Assembly (NCBI RefSeq): GCF_001879205.1
Contig: NZ_MLFK01000007.1
Coordinates: forward strand, 558,001-622,000
Source: Flavobacterium johnsoniae
GTDB taxonomy: Bacteria > Bacteroidota > Bacteroidia > Flavobacteriales > Flavobacteriaceae
Length of the DNA: 64,000 nucleotides
Direction of reading: 5' to 3'
This document shows positions 42,582 to 51,852 of this stretch, one piece after another (the first letter of the stretch is position 1; every line of letters begins with the position of its first letter). Under the pieces are notes generated by a model, which was not told where the DNA came from, searched no databases, and saw only the letters and a list, made by a program, of their open reading frames with translations. The translations under genes were made by a program, and so were the position numbers.

Positions 42582-44555
42582 TTATTCGTTCTTTAAAGCG
42601 TTGATAACGCCTGTAAGTTCATCAACCAATTGTCCGGGATTTCCAGAATAACCTTCAGAAGTAAAACGAATTTTTCCGTTTTTGATTACTACTTTTCTAG
42701 GAATACCGCTGGATTTGAAAATTGCTGCATACTTTGAGAAAGATTCATTGTTTGTAGAACCGCCTTTTTTTATTAAATCAAAATAAGTATCTAGTTTTAG
42801 TCCTTTTTCTTTTAGATAGGCAACAGCTGCTTTTTTGTAACCTTCATGATTTTCCTGCGTGCTGATGAAGTACACTTCAACTTGCTGGTCTTCTTTGAAG
42901 CTGGTAACCAATTGCTGCATCGCTGGAAAAGCCTTTTTACAAGGTCCGCACCAAGTTGCCCAAAAATCGATTACGATAATTTTACCGCTGTTTAAATCCA
43001 ATTGCTTTGTTTTTCCATCGGTTCCCTGAACTTTAATGGCCGGAGCGGCGATATCGATAAAAGCGATTTTTTCTTCAGACTTGTTTTCTTTTTTCAGCTG
43101 CTCTAAATAGGCAGGAAAATCACTTTCTTTTTTGCCTTCTTTTAAATACGCTTCTTTCAATTTAGCCGTCATTCCTTCTGATAAAGTATTTCTTCTTGCT
43201 GCATTTTTCAATACCTCGATAATAGGTTTGTTTAAGGCTTCTAAAGCTCTTACGTGTATGTCGTTAATGCTTGCTTTTTCGTAACGTTTTTCTAATGGAA
43301 GCGCATCAAAAGTTTCCAGAACTTCTGGATATTTTTTCAGCATATCGAACATACGAATCTGAATGACTAATTCATTGTTCAATTGATTTTTAGCATTTTC
43401 TGTTGCCTGATTTGGAGACCAGTAAATTCCCTGCATATAAGACAGGTCATTTACTTTTGCCTTCATTTCTTTTATCATAGGCACAGCCATTGTTTCGATT
43501 ACTGCCGGATCTACCGATTTTAGATATAAAGCTTTTGAAATATACTGGTGGTAACCATCATTGACTGAGGCAAAATTCATTGTTGGAATCAGAGCCAGAA
43601 TACTTTTGTAATCTTTAGTTTCGAAATAATAGCCAAATTTTATTTTTACAATATTGTCATACAGATAGTTTTGTGATGCGGGCACTTCTTTACTGTATGG
43701 AAAATCAGTTAAAAATTGATTAGCCGCTTTGTACTTCTCAGCTGCATCAGCAATTTTATTGATTTTTTGATAGGCATTAAATCTTAAATAAGCCCCATTT
43801 GGAAATTGCTTTTCAATAACTGTTTCTAAAGAATCTGCTTTTTTCTGATCTTTTAAATCAAACAGATAAATACTGCGGAGTTTCACAAAAACTTCTTCAG
43901 GCATTCCTTTTGTGTTTTTTGAGAATTGCGTTAAAACTTTAGGCGCAATCTCCTCAAATTTTTCAGGTTTTTGTTTTTTCAGGATTTTGATGTAGGTATC
44001 AAAAAATTCAGGAAATCGGTCTGGATGGTCTTGCACTTCTTTTTTTAACCAATATTCGGTTGCATCTCCATCAATAGAAAAATCTTTGAAATATCCGTTA
44101 AACTCTCCGTTGAAGTTTTTGTTTCTAAAAGTTGCCCAAGCCAAATCGGCTCCGGGCATTTTTACTTTTGGCTCTTTAAAAGCTACCAGCATATACCCTT
44201 TGTCCTGATTGGTGTCTGTAACTAATCCATTTTCGGTATTGCCATAGAATTTGAAAGCCATAAAAGCACAGTTTTTCGGAACCGTAAAATCGGCATTCCA
44301 AGTACTGCCATTTTTTTTCATTTTAATATCTTCAATTTCCCATCTGTAATCATTGAAAACATACGCATAACCGTTGATTTCTTGTATGTTTTCTAATGGA
44401 CCGCCTTTTGGATCATACGTCATATTTATAGTCGTTCCAGAAATAGGAATGTCTGCCATTCCTTGTAATCTGGATGTAACTTCTTGAGCCGAAACTTTTA
44501 TGGTAAGGGCGCAAAACGCCAATACCAAAAGTTTGATATTTAATTTTTTTAACAT
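42582..44555 (-). CDS. TlpA-like thioredoxin-fold protein with long N-terminal region
   Basis: The 657-residue protein has a signal peptide (to about KVSAQ). The C-terminal 130 residues are a thioredoxin domain with FWATWCGPCKK (Cys 536 and 539) and the cis-Pro segment SGIPRK. The 500-residue N-terminal part is helical, with repeats reminiscent of tetratricopeptide-like units but not clearly readable. Proteins of this kind reduce or oxidise disulfides on surface or periplasmic partners. It lies 10 bp downstream of the SusD gene. Confidence 0.88.
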   Translation of the reverse strand: MLKKLNIKLLVLAFCALTIKVSAQEVTSRLQGMADIPISGTTINMTYDPKGGPLENIQEINGYAYVFNDYRWEIEDIKMKKNGSTWNADFTVPKNCAFMAFKFYGNTENGLVTDTNQDKGYMLVAFKEPKVKMPGADLAWATFRNKNFNGEFNGYFKDFSIDGDATEYWLKKEVQDHPDRFPEFFDTYIKILKKQKPEKFEEIAPKVLTQFSKNTKGMPEEVFVKLRSIYLFDLKDQKKADSLETVIEKQFPNGAYLRFNAYQKINKIADAAEKYKAANQFLTDFPYSKEVPASQNYLYDNIVKIKFGYYFETKDYKSILALIPTMNFASVNDGYHQYISKALYLKSVDPAVIETMAVPMIKEMKAKVNDLSYMQGIYWSPNQATENAKNQLNNELVIQIRMFDMLKKYPEVLETFDALPLEKRYEKASINDIHVRALEALNKPIIEVLKNAARRNTLSEGMTAKLKEAYLKEGKKESDFPAYLEQLKKENKSEEKIAFIDIAAPAIKVQGTDGKTKQLDLNSGKIIVIDFWATWCGPCKKAFPAMQQLVTSFKEDQQVEVYFISTQENHEGYKKAAVAYLKEKGLKLDTYFDLIKKGGSTNNESFSKYAAIFKSSGIPRKVVIKNGKIRFTSEGYSGNPGQLVDELTGVINALKNE

Positions 44556-44565
44556 TGTAATGAAT

Positions 44566-45921
44566 TTATTTGCCCAGTTCCGGGTTTAAATCGATGTAAT
44601 TTTGATTGATTGGGAATACATATCCATCGCTGTTAGGAGCAAGGGTAAAGGTATTTCCTTTAAAAATTCGTGTGTATGTTTTCTGAAAAGCCGGATCAAG
44701 ATTTAATCTTCGCTGATCGAACCAGCGGAAACCTCTTCCTATAAATTCTTTTTGTCTTTCTGTTAGAACAAGATTTAAAGCTTCAGTACTTGTTGCAGCA
44801 CTTACCTGATAAGCTGCATTGGCTCTGAATCTTTTTGCTCTAAGAATATTAAGATAATCCACGGCTTTTTGAGTTTGTCCTGCTCTGGCATAACATTCAG
44901 CGGCGATTAAATACATTTCGGGAACCGAAACTCCCACGTTAATTCCGTTTGTATTGCTATAGGTGGCAATTCCAAAACCTCTTCCAGTGTAAGTTGGAGA
45001 AATAGAAACGTTACCAGCTATTGTATAGTAATCATAACGCAAATCGGTGGTTCCAAAACTACTTAGCAAATCATTAGAAAGAGGTGCTCTGTTATAAGTT
45101 AACAGCAAAGTTTTTGAAAATATAACCTCAGGGTTCTGAATTAAAACGGGATAACTGTAACCCGTTGCAAATGTTTTTAAATCAATTAATCCATTTTGCA
45201 TTTGTAAGGCCTTCTCAGCATTTTCGAGACTCAATTGATATTGGCCCATATAAAGATACGTTCTTGCCAATAATGCATAAACTGCTTTTTTGGATGGAAG
45301 CACATTAAAAGGAGGTGTATCCTGGATATCATTTGCCAAAGCACTCTTTAAATCAGAAATAATCTGATCGTAAATCTGACCGACTGTACTTCTGTCCAAT
45401 GATGAAAACAGTTCTGGTTTTAATAATAGCGGAACCGCTTTTTCTGAATTAGCAGAAGCTGGATCAAACTGAGGACCGTAAGTGTTTACTAACTGAAGGT
45501 ATGCAAATGCTCTATGAACAAAGGCTTCGGCATAGATTTCTTTTTTCTCGGCATCTGTTCCTTTTTCACTGCCCATAACGCCGTCCAAAAGAACGTTACT
45601 GTAATAAACGGCTTTGTATAACCCAATGTAATCTGAATCTCCCTGAGAAGGATCGTAGATTTTGTCCTGCCAGGTATAACTGTTTGCCCAAATTGTACTT
45701 ACGCCATTTTGATAGGTCGCAGGAAATTCTGCATCGGCATTGGCCAACAAATAAATTCCTCCAGAACCGCTAATGTCGGTGTAGGCATTAGCAATGGCTC
45801 TGTAATCTGAAGTATATTTTAAAATTCTGTTGTTTCCAACTTGCTCTACTTCAACATAATCTCTACAAGAGTTTAGCAGAAGTGCAGGCAGAATATATAG
45901 TGTGAATTTAAGAAATTTCAT
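44566..45921 (-). CDS. SusD/RagB-family surface lipoprotein
   Basis: The 451-residue protein starts with a lipoprotein signal (LLNSCRDY, Cys near residue 19). Regions AEAFVHRAFAYLQLVNTYG, VYALLARTYLYMGQYQLSLENAEKAL and LNLVLTERQKEFIGRGFRWFDQRR are standard SusD parts. It caps the SusC channel and binds ligand at the outer surface. It ends 18 bp upstream of the SusC stop-side spacing expected in a SusC-SusD pair. Ligand is unknown, but the peptidases beside it suggest peptides. Confidence 0.93.
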   Translation of the reverse strand: MKFLKFTLYILPALLLNSCRDYVEVEQVGNNRILKYTSDYRAIANAYTDISGSGGIYLLANADAEFPATYQNGVSTIWANSYTWQDKIYDPSQGDSDYIGLYKAVYYSNVLLDGVMGSEKGTDAEKKEIYAEAFVHRAFAYLQLVNTYGPQFDPASANSEKAVPLLLKPELFSSLDRSTVGQIYDQIISDLKSALANDIQDTPPFNVLPSKKAVYALLARTYLYMGQYQLSLENAEKALQMQNGLIDLKTFATGYSYPVLIQNPEVIFSKTLLLTYNRAPLSNDLLSSFGTTDLRYDYYTIAGNVSISPTYTGRGFGIATYSNTNGINVGVSVPEMYLIAAECYARAGQTQKAVDYLNILRAKRFRANAAYQVSAATSTEALNLVLTERQKEFIGRGFRWFDQRRLNLDPAFQKTYTRIFKGNTFTLAPNSDGYVFPINQNYIDLNPELGK

Positions 45922-45939
45922 AAATCTGTTTTTTTAAAA

Positions 45940-48900
45940 TTAAAAACCGCAGTTAAATTGTAAGGTGTAGGTACGCTGTGGAGGAAGTGTATTGTAGTTG
46001 TTGTTTGACAAATACTGAGGATCAATTCCTAAATCGTTTTTAACCCATAACAATCCTAAATTTCTTGCTGCGAAATTAAAACTCAATGATTTTATAAAAG
46101 TTTTTTCTAACCATTGGTTAGGTACATTATAACCTAGTGCAACCTGCTGTAGTCGAATGTTATCTGCAGGAAGTACATTAATGTCTGCCATTTGGTAACG
46201 GTTTAAACTATTAAAACTGATGTTTGCCAGACCAGGAACATTTGTATTAGCTTCATCTCCGGCTTGTCTCCAGCGATCTGCAACAAGTGCATCTTTTGCA
46301 ACAGCTCCGTTTTGCACTCCTGTGTAAGAAGGGTAATTTTGTAAAACTGTATTTCTAAACACGTGTCCTCCATAATAGGTGATCTGCACTCCTAATCTGA
46401 AGTTTTTAAAGGAGAAATCATTCATGAAACCTCCAGAATATGGAGCAAATGTAGTTCCCATATATTTTAGATCGTCTTTATCTACTGCTCCAATTCCCTG
46501 ACTTGAATTTACAATTGTACCGTCTTTTTTGCGTATGGTAGATTGTCCGCTGCTGTCCAATCCTGCCCAGTGATAGGCATATACATATCCGATTTTTTTA
46601 CCTTCTGTTGTTACACCAGATAGATATTGGTTAGTAGTTGTCGCTTTAAAACGAGAGTCTGTAACTTCATTTGTATTGTAACCAAGATTTACAGTACTGT
46701 TCCATTTAAATTCAGCATTTACAATAGCTCCTGAAATAGTAAAATCTATTCCATGTCCTTTTAAAGTACCAGCGTTATAATTTACAAATGGCCAGCCGTA
46801 AGTTGGATTAAATGGCAGATTCACTAGAATATCATTTGTTTTTTTATAGTATAAATCGACACTTCCTCGTAAACGATTGTTGAAAAAACCATAATCTATA
46901 CCGTAATTTGTTGTTGTCGTTGTTTCCCATCTAATTTCTGGATTTTCAGGGACACTGATAGATCCAATAGGCAATTGCGTATTAAAATCGACAGATCCAA
47001 TACTGATTACAGGGCTTTGGCTTCCAAAACCACCGGCAGGAGAGATTGCTGCTTTACCGTAAGTAGCTCTAAATGCTAAAGTGCTCAGCCAGCTGACATC
47101 TCTTAAAAAAAACTCTTTATTAATATCCCATTTTGCTCCTGCAGACCATAGCGGGATAGCTCTATTTTTTTTAGAAGCCCCTAATAGGTTGGTGTCATCA
47201 AAACGAACACTTCCTGAAATATGGTAACGGTTCATAAAATCATACGAGCCTAATCCATAGTACGATAAATAGCGGTTTCTTGATTTGCTAATACTAGTAT
47301 CTGAGCTTCCAATTATACTCTGCCATCCGTAAACGGTAGTGTAATAAACTGTTGGATTTACGGCTTGTCCCGAGTTAGTGTCCATGTTGTAGCCATAATA
47401 TCTTTGGCTGGAACCTTCTCTGCGTTCTTCTCTGATTTCTGTACCTGCTAAAAAGTGTAAACTGTTATCTTCGTTAAAATTCTTATTGATATTCATCTGA
47501 AAACGCATGCTCTGAGTGTCGTTGCTAGCATTCGTATTAGATAAATAAGATCCAAGCGGTATACCATACACTAACTTTCCAGCAGAATTAACAGATGTTG
47601 CCTGATTGATCATGTTTCGGGTATAATAACTATCCAACTCACTTAAAGATTTGGTTTTATTTGTTATGGAAGTATACATTCCCGATGCCTCAAAATTTAA
47701 CCAATTTGTAACTGTAGCTGTTAAACTTGCATTTAATCTTAAATTAGCTCCTTTTGTTATTACATTAGAATAATTCAGTTCATCTAAATAATTGTAAGAC
47801 CAGGGCAAATAACCTTTTGCTTCAAATCCTTTTGATACCGCTGGCGTGAAAAGAAAATAACGGCTGATTCCATTTCCATTTTCATCGGCAATCATATCAT
47901 ACGGACGCAAAGCTGTAGCCGATACATTTGATAAGGCTTCGTTTGCAACAGTATTGGTTTGGTACGTCGTAGGCACATAATTGATTCCTGTATTCAGTTT
48001 TAAGAAACTTTTAAGCTGAAAGGAGTTGTTTAATGTGATATTATACGATTTAGAATCATTTCCCTGCATTGCCGCATTGTCTTTATTATAACCTAAAGAC
48101 AAATAGTAGGTGCTTTTTTCGTTTCCGCCATTTATAGATAAATCATACTGGGTGGTAAATGAATTTCTTAATAAGTATCTGTCTATCTGATCCAAATTAT
48201 TATTTTGTCCTAACTGGTTTAGCAGAAGATCTCTTTGAGCTAAAGAAATTTCGCCTCTTTTTTGTCTAAACATTATTTCCTGCGCTGCGCTTGGATTAAG
48301 AGCCTGCCAGTTCGAAATATTATCAGCAGCGAAACCGCCGTTAACAAGATCTTTTTCATAATCAATATATTGAGCTGAATTCATGACACGCAGTTTTCCC
48401 AAATCAATTTTTTCACCTACCGTTGTAGTGGTGTTAAAATTTATAACTGGTTCTCCTTTTCTGCCTTTTTTGGTTGTAATTACAATGACACCGTTGGCGG
48501 CCGCAGAACCCCAGATCGAACTCGCAGCAGCGTCTTTTAAAACCGAAATGCTTTCTACATCATCTGGATTAAGATAACTTAAAATAGAAGATCCCGGAAC
48601 ACCTCTTCTAGAGAAAGCAAAATCTTCTCTCGATTGCGGAAAACCATCAATTACGATTAACGGCTGTCCTGTACCGCTGTAATTGTTAGTTCCTCTCACG
48701 CTGATAGTACCTGTTCTTGGATCTACATTTACACCGGCAATTTTTCCTTCCAGCCTTGATTGAATATCTACTGTAGGCACTTCTGCCAATTCTTTAGCAG
48801 TTATTAACCCGATAGATCCGGTTACTCTTTCTTTTGGAATTTCGGTATATCCGTTAGAAACGGTAATCTCTACGCTGTGGAGTTCCATTACATCTGCAGC

Positions 48901-49500
48901 AAGCACGGCATCAATTATTCTCTTATTGTTTACAGGAATGGTTACCGTTTTAAAACCCAAAGAACTAAAAACGATAGTATCATTTGGAGCGACTCTCATG
49001 CGATAATCACCTTCTTTTCTGGTAATGTCCCAAGTTTGTTTTCCTTTCAAGACAACATTTACTCCAATAAGCGGTGCGCCTTTTTTATCGGTCACTTTCC
49101 CTGTTAATTCATACTCCAGCTGTTCGGGTCTTTTTTTAGCTCTCTTTACAATAACTTGTTTATCGATAATATCATAAGTAAGATTATTGTTTTTGAAAGC
49201 ATTGTTTAAAATTTCCTCTAAAGTTGCCTCTTTGTCCAATGTAATTGTAGTGGCAGAATTAAGTACATCATCATTATAGAAAAAGACATAGTTCGCCTGT
49301 TTTTCTAAAGTAGAAAATACCTCCGTGAGCGGCGCGTTCTTGAAACGAACATGTATTTTATTTTGCCCTGAAGAAGGGTTCGCATATAAACTACACATAC
49401 TTATCCAGATAAATGCAGTAAGAGATCTCATAAGCAGCAGATATAGGTAATAGTGGTATCGTTCAGAAAATAATTTTTCTGAATTATGTTTTTTATTCAT
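45940..49500 (-). CDS. SusC/RagA TonB-dependent transporter with STN signalling domain
   Basis: The chosen start, 49500 (MNKKHNSEKLF), gives 1186 residues; the frame continues upstream to an ATG at 49575 inside a hairpin. A STN (secretin/TonB short N-terminal) domain lies near 50-115 (VRFKNAPLTEVFSTLEKQ). A carboxypeptidase-like plug-linker domain (YELTGKVTDKKGAPLIGVNVVLKG) and a plug (GTISVRGTNNYSG, IDGFPQS, VLKDAAASSIWGS) follow, then the barrel ending in ...LQFNCGF. The STN domain can pass ligand signals to the FecR-type anti-sigma protein encoded just upstream, so it is both importer and sensor. Confidence 0.95.
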   Translation of the reverse strand: MNKKHNSEKLFSERYHYYLYLLLMRSLTAFIWISMCSLYANPSSGQNKIHVRFKNAPLTEVFSTLEKQANYVFFYNDDVLNSATTITLDKEATLEEILNNAFKNNNLTYDIIDKQVIVKRAKKRPEQLEYELTGKVTDKKGAPLIGVNVVLKGKQTWDITRKEGDYRMRVAPNDTIVFSSLGFKTVTIPVNNKRIIDAVLAADVMELHSVEITVSNGYTEIPKERVTGSIGLITAKELAEVPTVDIQSRLEGKIAGVNVDPRTGTISVRGTNNYSGTGQPLIVIDGFPQSREDFAFSRRGVPGSSILSYLNPDDVESISVLKDAAASSIWGSAAANGVIVITTKKGRKGEPVINFNTTTTVGEKIDLGKLRVMNSAQYIDYEKDLVNGGFAADNISNWQALNPSAAQEIMFRQKRGEISLAQRDLLLNQLGQNNNLDQIDRYLLRNSFTTQYDLSINGGNEKSTYYLSLGYNKDNAAMQGNDSKSYNITLNNSFQLKSFLKLNTGINYVPTTYQTNTVANEALSNVSATALRPYDMIADENGNGISRYFLFTPAVSKGFEAKGYLPWSYNYLDELNYSNVITKGANLRLNASLTATVTNWLNFEASGMYTSITNKTKSLSELDSYYTRNMINQATSVNSAGKLVYGIPLGSYLSNTNASNDTQSMRFQMNINKNFNEDNSLHFLAGTEIREERREGSSQRYYGYNMDTNSGQAVNPTVYYTTVYGWQSIIGSSDTSISKSRNRYLSYYGLGSYDFMNRYHISGSVRFDDTNLLGASKKNRAIPLWSAGAKWDINKEFFLRDVSWLSTLAFRATYGKAAISPAGGFGSQSPVISIGSVDFNTQLPIGSISVPENPEIRWETTTTTNYGIDYGFFNNRLRGSVDLYYKKTNDILVNLPFNPTYGWPFVNYNAGTLKGHGIDFTISGAIVNAEFKWNSTVNLGYNTNEVTDSRFKATTTNQYLSGVTTEGKKIGYVYAYHWAGLDSSGQSTIRKKDGTIVNSSQGIGAVDKDDLKYMGTTFAPYSGGFMNDFSFKNFRLGVQITYYGGHVFRNTVLQNYPSYTGVQNGAVAKDALVADRWRQAGDEANTNVPGLANISFNSLNRYQMADINVLPADNIRLQQVALGYNVPNQWLEKTFIKSLSFNFAARNLGLLWVKNDLGIDPQYLSNNNYNTLPPQRTYTLQFNCGF

Positions 49501-49556
49501 AATTTTGTTTTGGATTAAGATGCAGTCAATTAGGATTGGCCGCTGTTCTACAACTG

Positions 49557-49591
49557 CCAAAAGATGCGCCAACATCTTTTGGTTTTTTTTT
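49557..49591 (+). promoter_or_regulatory. 10-bp hairpin in the fecR-susC leader
   Basis: CCAAAAGATG (49557-49566) pairs with CATCTTTTGG (49573-49582); the T run (49583-49591) is on the plus strand. On the minus, transcribed strand an A run precedes the hairpin and no T tract follows. It is therefore not a minus-strand terminator; it could be a leader hairpin or a terminator for antisense transcripts. Confidence 0.45.
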
Positions 49592-49670
49592 GGTTAGTTT
49601 ATAAATAAGGTTGATATGTGTATCTCTGGTCTTATATCATAGGCTTTGGTGGTTTTTAGAATTGATTTTT

Positions 49671-50795
49671 TTATTTAATTGTAATAGTTCTTTGGTTTGC
49701 GTTTACAGTGCAGTTGTTATTGGTAATACTGGACAAAGCAGCGGCCAGCGAATTCAGGTTTTCATTTAAGGCAAAAGATCCTGAGTAGCTGGTTTCTAAA
49801 TTCAAGTTTGAACCTTTAATAAATTCAATTTTATAATATTTTGAGAGCTTGTTTAAAATAGTTCCTAATGACTGGCTTTTGAAGGTAAAATAACCATCTC
49901 TCCACGACAATATAGAGGCAACATCTTTTCGTTCAACTTTGAGCTGTTTTTTATCTTTATTGATCGTTGCAATCATTCCTGGATTTAAATCTTCCTGAAT
50001 TTCCTGATTGCTTAAAATTCCTTTTTTAGTATAAGTAATTCTTACTTTTCCCTCTAATAAAGCAGTTTGAACGTTTTTATCTTCAGGATAAGAACTTACA
50101 TTAAATACAGTTCCAAGTACGCGTACATTACATTCTTTTGTTTTTACAAAGAAAGGTTTGGTTTTATCATGCGCTACGTCAAAAGCGGCTTCTCCTGTTA
50201 AATAAACTTCACGGATAGAACCATCAAATTGAGTCGGATAGATTAGGGAAGAGCCAGAATTCAGCCATACTCTTGTTCCGTCTGTTAATACAATCTGTGT
50301 TCTTTTTCCATAAGGAACACGCACAGTATTAAAGGCAGCCACGCTTGAATTTGTGTTTATAGCTTGTTTTCCAACCGTAACTTTTTTTCCATTTTTACCA
50401 TAACTGATAACCGCACTATCCTGCACCGCGATAGTTTGTTTGTCTTGTAAAACAAGCGAGATTTCTTCTAAATCAATATTAGAATCAGTCGAAGTATTAC
50501 TTGCGGCAAATAGCTCTAATGCTGTTTGCGGTTTACTGCCTACAGTATTATTCGGATTGATAAATACAGATAGAGAGACTAATAAAACAACACTTGCAGC
50601 GGCAGAATAGGCGAGAAGTCTTTTTTTCTTCCTGCGCTTAGATTCTTCTTCGGCTAGTTCGATTAGTCCAAGACGAATTTGATTCTTTAAAGAATCTTTT
50701 TCATCGTTCGATATTTTGTTAAAATTAATTTGCAAGGCGATGTTTTTATGGGGTATATATTTACTAAGAGAACAACTCTTGTAAAACATAGACAA
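49671..50795 (-). CDS. FecR-family anti-sigma regulator
   Basis: The 374-residue protein has a cytosolic N-terminal part, one membrane segment near residues 62-80, and a periplasmic FecR domain (RVPYGKRTQIVLTDGTRVWLNSGSS, EVYLTGEAAFDVAHDKTKPFFV, VLGTVFNVSSY). A DUF4974-like C-terminal domain follows (SLGTILNKLSKYYKIEF). It holds the sigma factor until the SusC protein's STN domain signals ligand. It starts 16 bp after the sigma gene stop, as is usual for FecI/FecR pairs. Confidence 0.93.
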   Translation of the reverse strand: MSMFYKSCSLSKYIPHKNIALQINFNKISNDEKDSLKNQIRLGLIELAEEESKRRKKKRLLAYSAAASVVLLVSLSVFINPNNTVGSKPQTALELFAASNTSTDSNIDLEEISLVLQDKQTIAVQDSAVISYGKNGKKVTVGKQAINTNSSVAAFNTVRVPYGKRTQIVLTDGTRVWLNSGSSLIYPTQFDGSIREVYLTGEAAFDVAHDKTKPFFVKTKECNVRVLGTVFNVSSYPEDKNVQTALLEGKVRITYTKKGILSNQEIQEDLNPGMIATINKDKKQLKVERKDVASILSWRDGYFTFKSQSLGTILNKLSKYYKIEFIKGSNLNLETSYSGSFALNENLNSLAAALSSITNNNCTVNANQRTITIK

Positions 50796-50810
50796 AAAAA
50801 TAACCTTTTT

Positions 50811-51356
50811 TTAAAGTTTTTTTCGAAGTTCTTTCAAACATCTGTAAATCAGTGTTCTACAAGACTCTATGGAAATGTCTAAAATAGAAGCAATTTCCTC
50901 ATAAGGTTTGTCTTCATTAAATCTGTAGAATAAAGCTTTGCGCTGCTTTTCGGTTAGTTCCTGCATCGCAAATGCTAATTTTGAATTAAGAGCAGTATTA
51001 TTTTCTTCTTCAATTAAAGTATCTTCAAAAGAGAGTTCTTTTAAAATAACTGAATCATAATCAGAGGTGATAGAAAACATTTTTTTAGAAGCTTTGTGCT
51101 TTTTTAAAACATTACGCTGTGTGATTTTAAACAAATACGATTTTACATTTACATTTTGAGCAAGTCCACTGCGGTATTTATAAATGTCTAAAAAAACATC
51201 ATGAATAGTATCTTTAGCAATCGAAGTTTCATTAGTATATTGTGAAGCAAAAGTAAGTAAAACATCAGCGTAGATATCATACAGCTTTTCAAAGGCGGTA
51301 ATGTCACCTTTTTTAATCTGCTGCCATAAAAAAATATCTTCTGAAGTGTTCTTCAT
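50811..51356 (-). CDS. ECF sigma factor (FecI-like)
   Basis: The start at 51356 (MKNTSEDIFL) gives 181 residues; the alternative, a TTG at 51389, lies within the -7 element and is rejected. Region 2 (FEKLYDIYADVLLTFASQYT, DTIHDVFLDIYKYR) and region 4 (LTEKQRKALFYRFNEDKPYEEIASILDISIESCRTLIYRCL) are clear. It directs RNA polymerase to the SusCD operon when FecR releases it. It heads the minus-strand run that includes FecR, SusC, SusD and the peptidases. Confidence 0.93.
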   Translation of the reverse strand: MKNTSEDIFLWQQIKKGDITAFEKLYDIYADVLLTFASQYTNETSIAKDTIHDVFLDIYKYRSGLAQNVNVKSYLFKITQRNVLKKHKASKKMFSITSDYDSVILKELSFEDTLIEEENNTALNSKLAFAMQELTEKQRKALFYRFNEDKPYEEIASILDISIESCRTLIYRCLKELRKKL

Positions 51357-51386
51357 CGAAGGAATATGATTGCTTGTGTTTAACAG

Positions 51387-51394
51387 CAAATCTA
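51387..51394 (-). promoter_or_regulatory. -7 element (TAGATTTG) of the sigma gene
   Basis: TAGATTTG on the minus strand matches TAnnTTTG and lies 30 bp upstream of the ATG at 51356. This placement decides against the longer TTG start. Confidence 0.5.
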
Positions 51395-51576
51395 AAACTT
51401 TTATCGCTAATACAGTTAGATTTTAAAATATTTCATAATGTTTTGTATTAATTGATGAAAATAATAGCGATTGTTTTGTTAATTTTTTTTTTTAATGTTT
51501 TTATATTTCAGTGAATTTCATTTCAGATGTTCTCTAATGTGATGGTACAATTGTGAAATTATCCATTTTTGCATTA

Positions 51577-51592
51577 GTACAATAGATTGTAC
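51577..51592. promoter_or_regulatory. 16-bp perfect palindrome, regulator-type site
   Basis: GTACAATAGATTGTAC is a perfect inverted repeat with a 2-bp centre. A half site, GTACAATTG, lies at 51545-51553. Such sites are typical of MarR-type dimers, and a decayed MarR gene is 260 bp away. The rest of the gap 51395-51644 is AT-rich with no other feature. Confidence 0.45.
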
Positions 51593-51644
51593 AAATACTA
51601 TATCAACAGCAAGATTTCCGTCAAGTGGAGAAATCAATTAAAGG

Positions 51645-51779
51645 TCAAAAAGTGTCTAAAATAACAAGAGTATCTAACAGCCTGTAATTTCCATCCAGTA
51701 AAAGCTTAAAATTTTCAGGGGCAGCTTCGGTCCATTTAGGCACAAAAACCAGAGTTTCGAAAATCTGTGCGCCATTCAT
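51645..51779 (-). pseudogene. Remnant of a small membrane-protein gene
   Basis: Minus-strand codons from 51779 read MNGAQIFETLVFVPKW and ENFKLLLDGN before drifting into LLDTLVILDTF and a stop. The run MNGAQIFETLVFVP...W has the look of a small Bacteroidota membrane protein from memory, but the downstream half is absent. An in-frame extension upstream gives SPLIYFL. I take it as a gene fragment, not a working gene. Confidence 0.45.
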
Positions 51780-51852
51780 TAAAAAGTAGATAAGTGGTGA
51801 TGCAGAGCCATATTTCAGCTCTGGTCAGTTAATTGCAGTAAGACCTTCTATA

